64,000 nt of DNA. Source: Flavobacteriaceae bacterium PS02338 (GTDB taxonomy: Bacteria; Bacteroidota; Bacteroidia; Sphingobacteriales; Sphingobacteriaceae). The first letter of the stretch is position 1; every line of letters begins with the position of its first letter. Positions 62,941 to 64,000 of this stretch are shown here, one piece after another. The notes beneath the pieces were generated by a model. That model ran no database searches. It was not told the origin of the DNA and saw only the letters and a list, made by a program, of their open reading frames with translations. Both the position numbers and the translations under genes were made by a program. The stretch covers positions 62,001-126,000 of the forward strand of contig JASCOD010000001.1 in assembly GCA_029959615.1 (NCBI GenBank), written 5' to 3'.

Positions 62941-63474
62941 TTACTTTTTATTGAAGATAGCCAATTTTTGTTTCAAAGTAGTCATGGCTTTAGTAATATG
63001 ATATTCTACCGCCCGCTCAGAAATAACTAATTTATCGGCAATTTCCCTGTTACTAAAACCTTCTTCCCTACTCATTTTGTAAACGCGTTTACATTGGCAA
63101 GGTAAAGTATCAACCAATAAATCTACATTATCTTTCAGCTCGTTAAACAATACTTGTTCTTCCGTACAATTAGTAGAATTCACACAGCCCTGATAGTTAA
63201 ACTCATCTATTTTTTGGCGGTTAGTTTTGTTCCTAATGAATTCAAAGGTTTTAAATTTCGCAGAGCGAATGAGGTAGTGCGAAACATTTTCCAGCTCCAA
63301 ATCATCTCGACGCTCCCATAGTGATTTAAAGATATCCTGCACCATTTCTTTAGCCACTTCAACATCACGGATATTATTGTAGCAAACCGCATAAACTTTC
63401 TCCCAATAGCGATGATAAACATCCTCAAATGTTTTTCGGTTAACGGAAAAAAGACTATCTACTTCGGTCGCCAA
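62941..63474 (-). CDS. ECF-type RNA polymerase sigma factor
   Basis: 177 residues. Region 2 (about 18-85) contains FEDVYHRYWEKVYAVCYNNIRDVEVAKEMVQDIFKSLWERR. Region 4 (about 120-170) has the helix-turn-helix VYKMSREEGFSNREIADKLVISERAVEYHITKAM. This is the FecI-like group paired with FecR anti-sigma factors in Bacteroidota. It probably directs transcription of the downstream uptake genes in response to the receptor. A -7 box lies 17 nt upstream. Confidence 0.93.
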   Translation of the reverse strand: MATEVDSLFSVNRKTFEDVYHRYWEKVYAVCYNNIRDVEVAKEMVQDIFKSLWERRDDLELENVSHYLIRSAKFKTFEFIRNKTNRQKIDEFNYQGCVNSTNCTEEQVLFNELKDNVDLLVDTLPCQCKRVYKMSREEGFSNREIADKLVISERAVEYHITKAMTTLKQKLAIFNKK

Positions 63475-63490
63475 ACTTTATGGTTTTCCG

Positions 63491-63498
63491 CAAATATA
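63491..63498 (-). promoter_or_regulatory. -7 promoter box of the ECF sigma gene
   Basis: The minus strand reads TATATTTG, matching TAnnTTTG. It would start near 63484, a leader of about 10 nt before the ATG at 63474. Confidence 0.45.
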
Positions 63499-63532
63499 GT
63501 CTTATTTAGACTGATTATAAACAGAATTTTAA

Positions 63533-63562
63533 GAAAATAAAAGTCCCGATAAATCGGGACTT
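63533..63562 (-). terminator. Terminator after the S74-like gene
   Basis: AAGTCCCGA (63541-63549) pairs with TCGGGACTT (63554-63562) around TAAA. On the minus strand it is followed by TTTTATTTT. It ends the 63568-63984 gene, so the sigma operon is separate. Confidence 0.8.
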
Positions 63563-63567
63563 CTGTT

Positions 63568-63984
63568 CTATTTAGATTTTGCGCTTCTCAAAGTACTTAT
63601 TTCCTTTTTTAACGCTTCTATTTGCAATTGCTGTTCTTTAATGCTACCTACCAAAAGAGGGATTAAAGTTTCGTAATCTACTACTGGAACAGTGGCTGTT
63701 TTAGTACTATTTTTACCAGCGACATAAGTTTTTTGTTGGTTAACAAGTAACTCTGGCGCAACTTTAGCAACTTCCTCTACAGCAAATCCACTTTGTTTTT
63801 GCGTACTTAATTTCAACTTACCGGCCCAATCCTTATCATAGCTAAAATTAACTGGTGTCAATTTTAATACTGTATTTAATGAATTATTGATTGAAGTGAT
63901 TTCAGTTTGTTTAACTGTCTGTGCATTAGCGCTAAGGGCGAAGCCAACCATGGCGATAGCACCTAATAAAAGTGATTTTTTCAT
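63568..63984 (-). CDS. Free-standing S74 (intramolecular chaperone)-like exported protein
   Basis: 138 residues with a signal sequence (MKKSLLLGAIAMVGFALSANAQ). The rest resembles the C-terminal chaperone/autoprotease domain of phage tail spikes and large adhesins: LNTVLKLTPVNFSYD, SGFAVEEVAKVAPELLV, VDYETLIPLLVGSIKEQQLQIEALKKEI. Usually that domain trims itself from the end of a long fibre protein. Here there is no fibre part. It could be an envelope protein that only trimerises. A coiled coil ends the protein. Function is unknown. Confidence 0.72.
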   Translation of the reverse strand: MKKSLLLGAIAMVGFALSANAQTVKQTEITSINNSLNTVLKLTPVNFSYDKDWAGKLKLSTQKQSGFAVEEVAKVAPELLVNQQKTYVAGKNSTKTATVPVVDYETLIPLLVGSIKEQQLQIEALKKEISTLRSAKSK

Positions 63985-64000
63985 TTTAATTGTGGATGAT

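Overview
The window looks like a chromosomal segment of a Bacteroidota species, most likely Sphingobacteriaceae and Pedobacter-like. This is inferred from gene content and signals, not from a database search. The evidence is an alternative complex III locus, a GldB-type lipoprotein, TonB-dependent receptors, a FecR/ECF-sigma pair, DUF4374 proteins, a REP-associated transposase, AT-rich intergenic DNA, and promoters of the Bacteroidota type (TAnnTTTG at -7, in one case with TTG 19 nt upstream).

Layout. 1-4332 (minus): actA and the 5' part of actB. 4588-9368: a deoxyhypusine-synthase-family enzyme, a fosmidomycin-resistance-type transporter, a retropepsin-like protease, a DinB-like protein and a TonB C-terminal-domain protein. 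9413-9802 (minus): a tRNA-Val operon with two identical intact genes and one decayed copy, with clear promoter and terminator. 9820-14674: recO, a diacylglycerol/undecaprenol kinase, an RND/MMPL transporter, DUF4269 and two small membrane proteins. 14757-19208: ileS, a DksA-like gene and lspA, arranged as an operon. 19510-26264: DUF1080, cold-shock, SIMPL, two tandem small membrane proteins, and a YceI / beta-barrel / YceI group. 26261-33289: serS, rsmI, a PH-SHOCT protein, lnt, a second lspA and nadE. 33367-39125: a beta-barrel protein, gldB, a patatin, a RAYT transposase, comB, gcvT and a GNAT protein. 39282-44358: the thrA-thrB-thrC operon behind a leader peptide and attenuator. 44559-53202: a GH10-like protein, then a carbohydrate locus (MFS, GH3, TonB receptor) divergent from a Nudix-type regulator. 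53610-63474 (minus): an iron/siderophore-type uptake cassette with ECF sigma factor, short FecR-like protein, two DUF4374 proteins, two TonB receptors and a PepSY membrane protein. 63568-63984: a free-standing S74-chaperone-like protein.

How the genes work together. Most are housekeeping or biosynthetic: respiration, translation, lipoprotein maturation (two lspA copies plus lnt), and threonine synthesis, with two surface-uptake loci. The most notable signals lie between or inside genes. They are a Thr/Ile-rich leader peptide with a terminator and a duplicated competing arm before thrA; a pair of inverted REP hairpins inside the RAYT reading frame; an 11-nt-phased TCCAC repeat; a dyad element (TGAA...TTCA) just upstream of a DksA-like gene and two paralogous small membrane proteins; a terminator hairpin embedded in the end of a convergently overlapping gene; and many dispersed imperfect palindromes sharing GTCATT...AATGAC ends.
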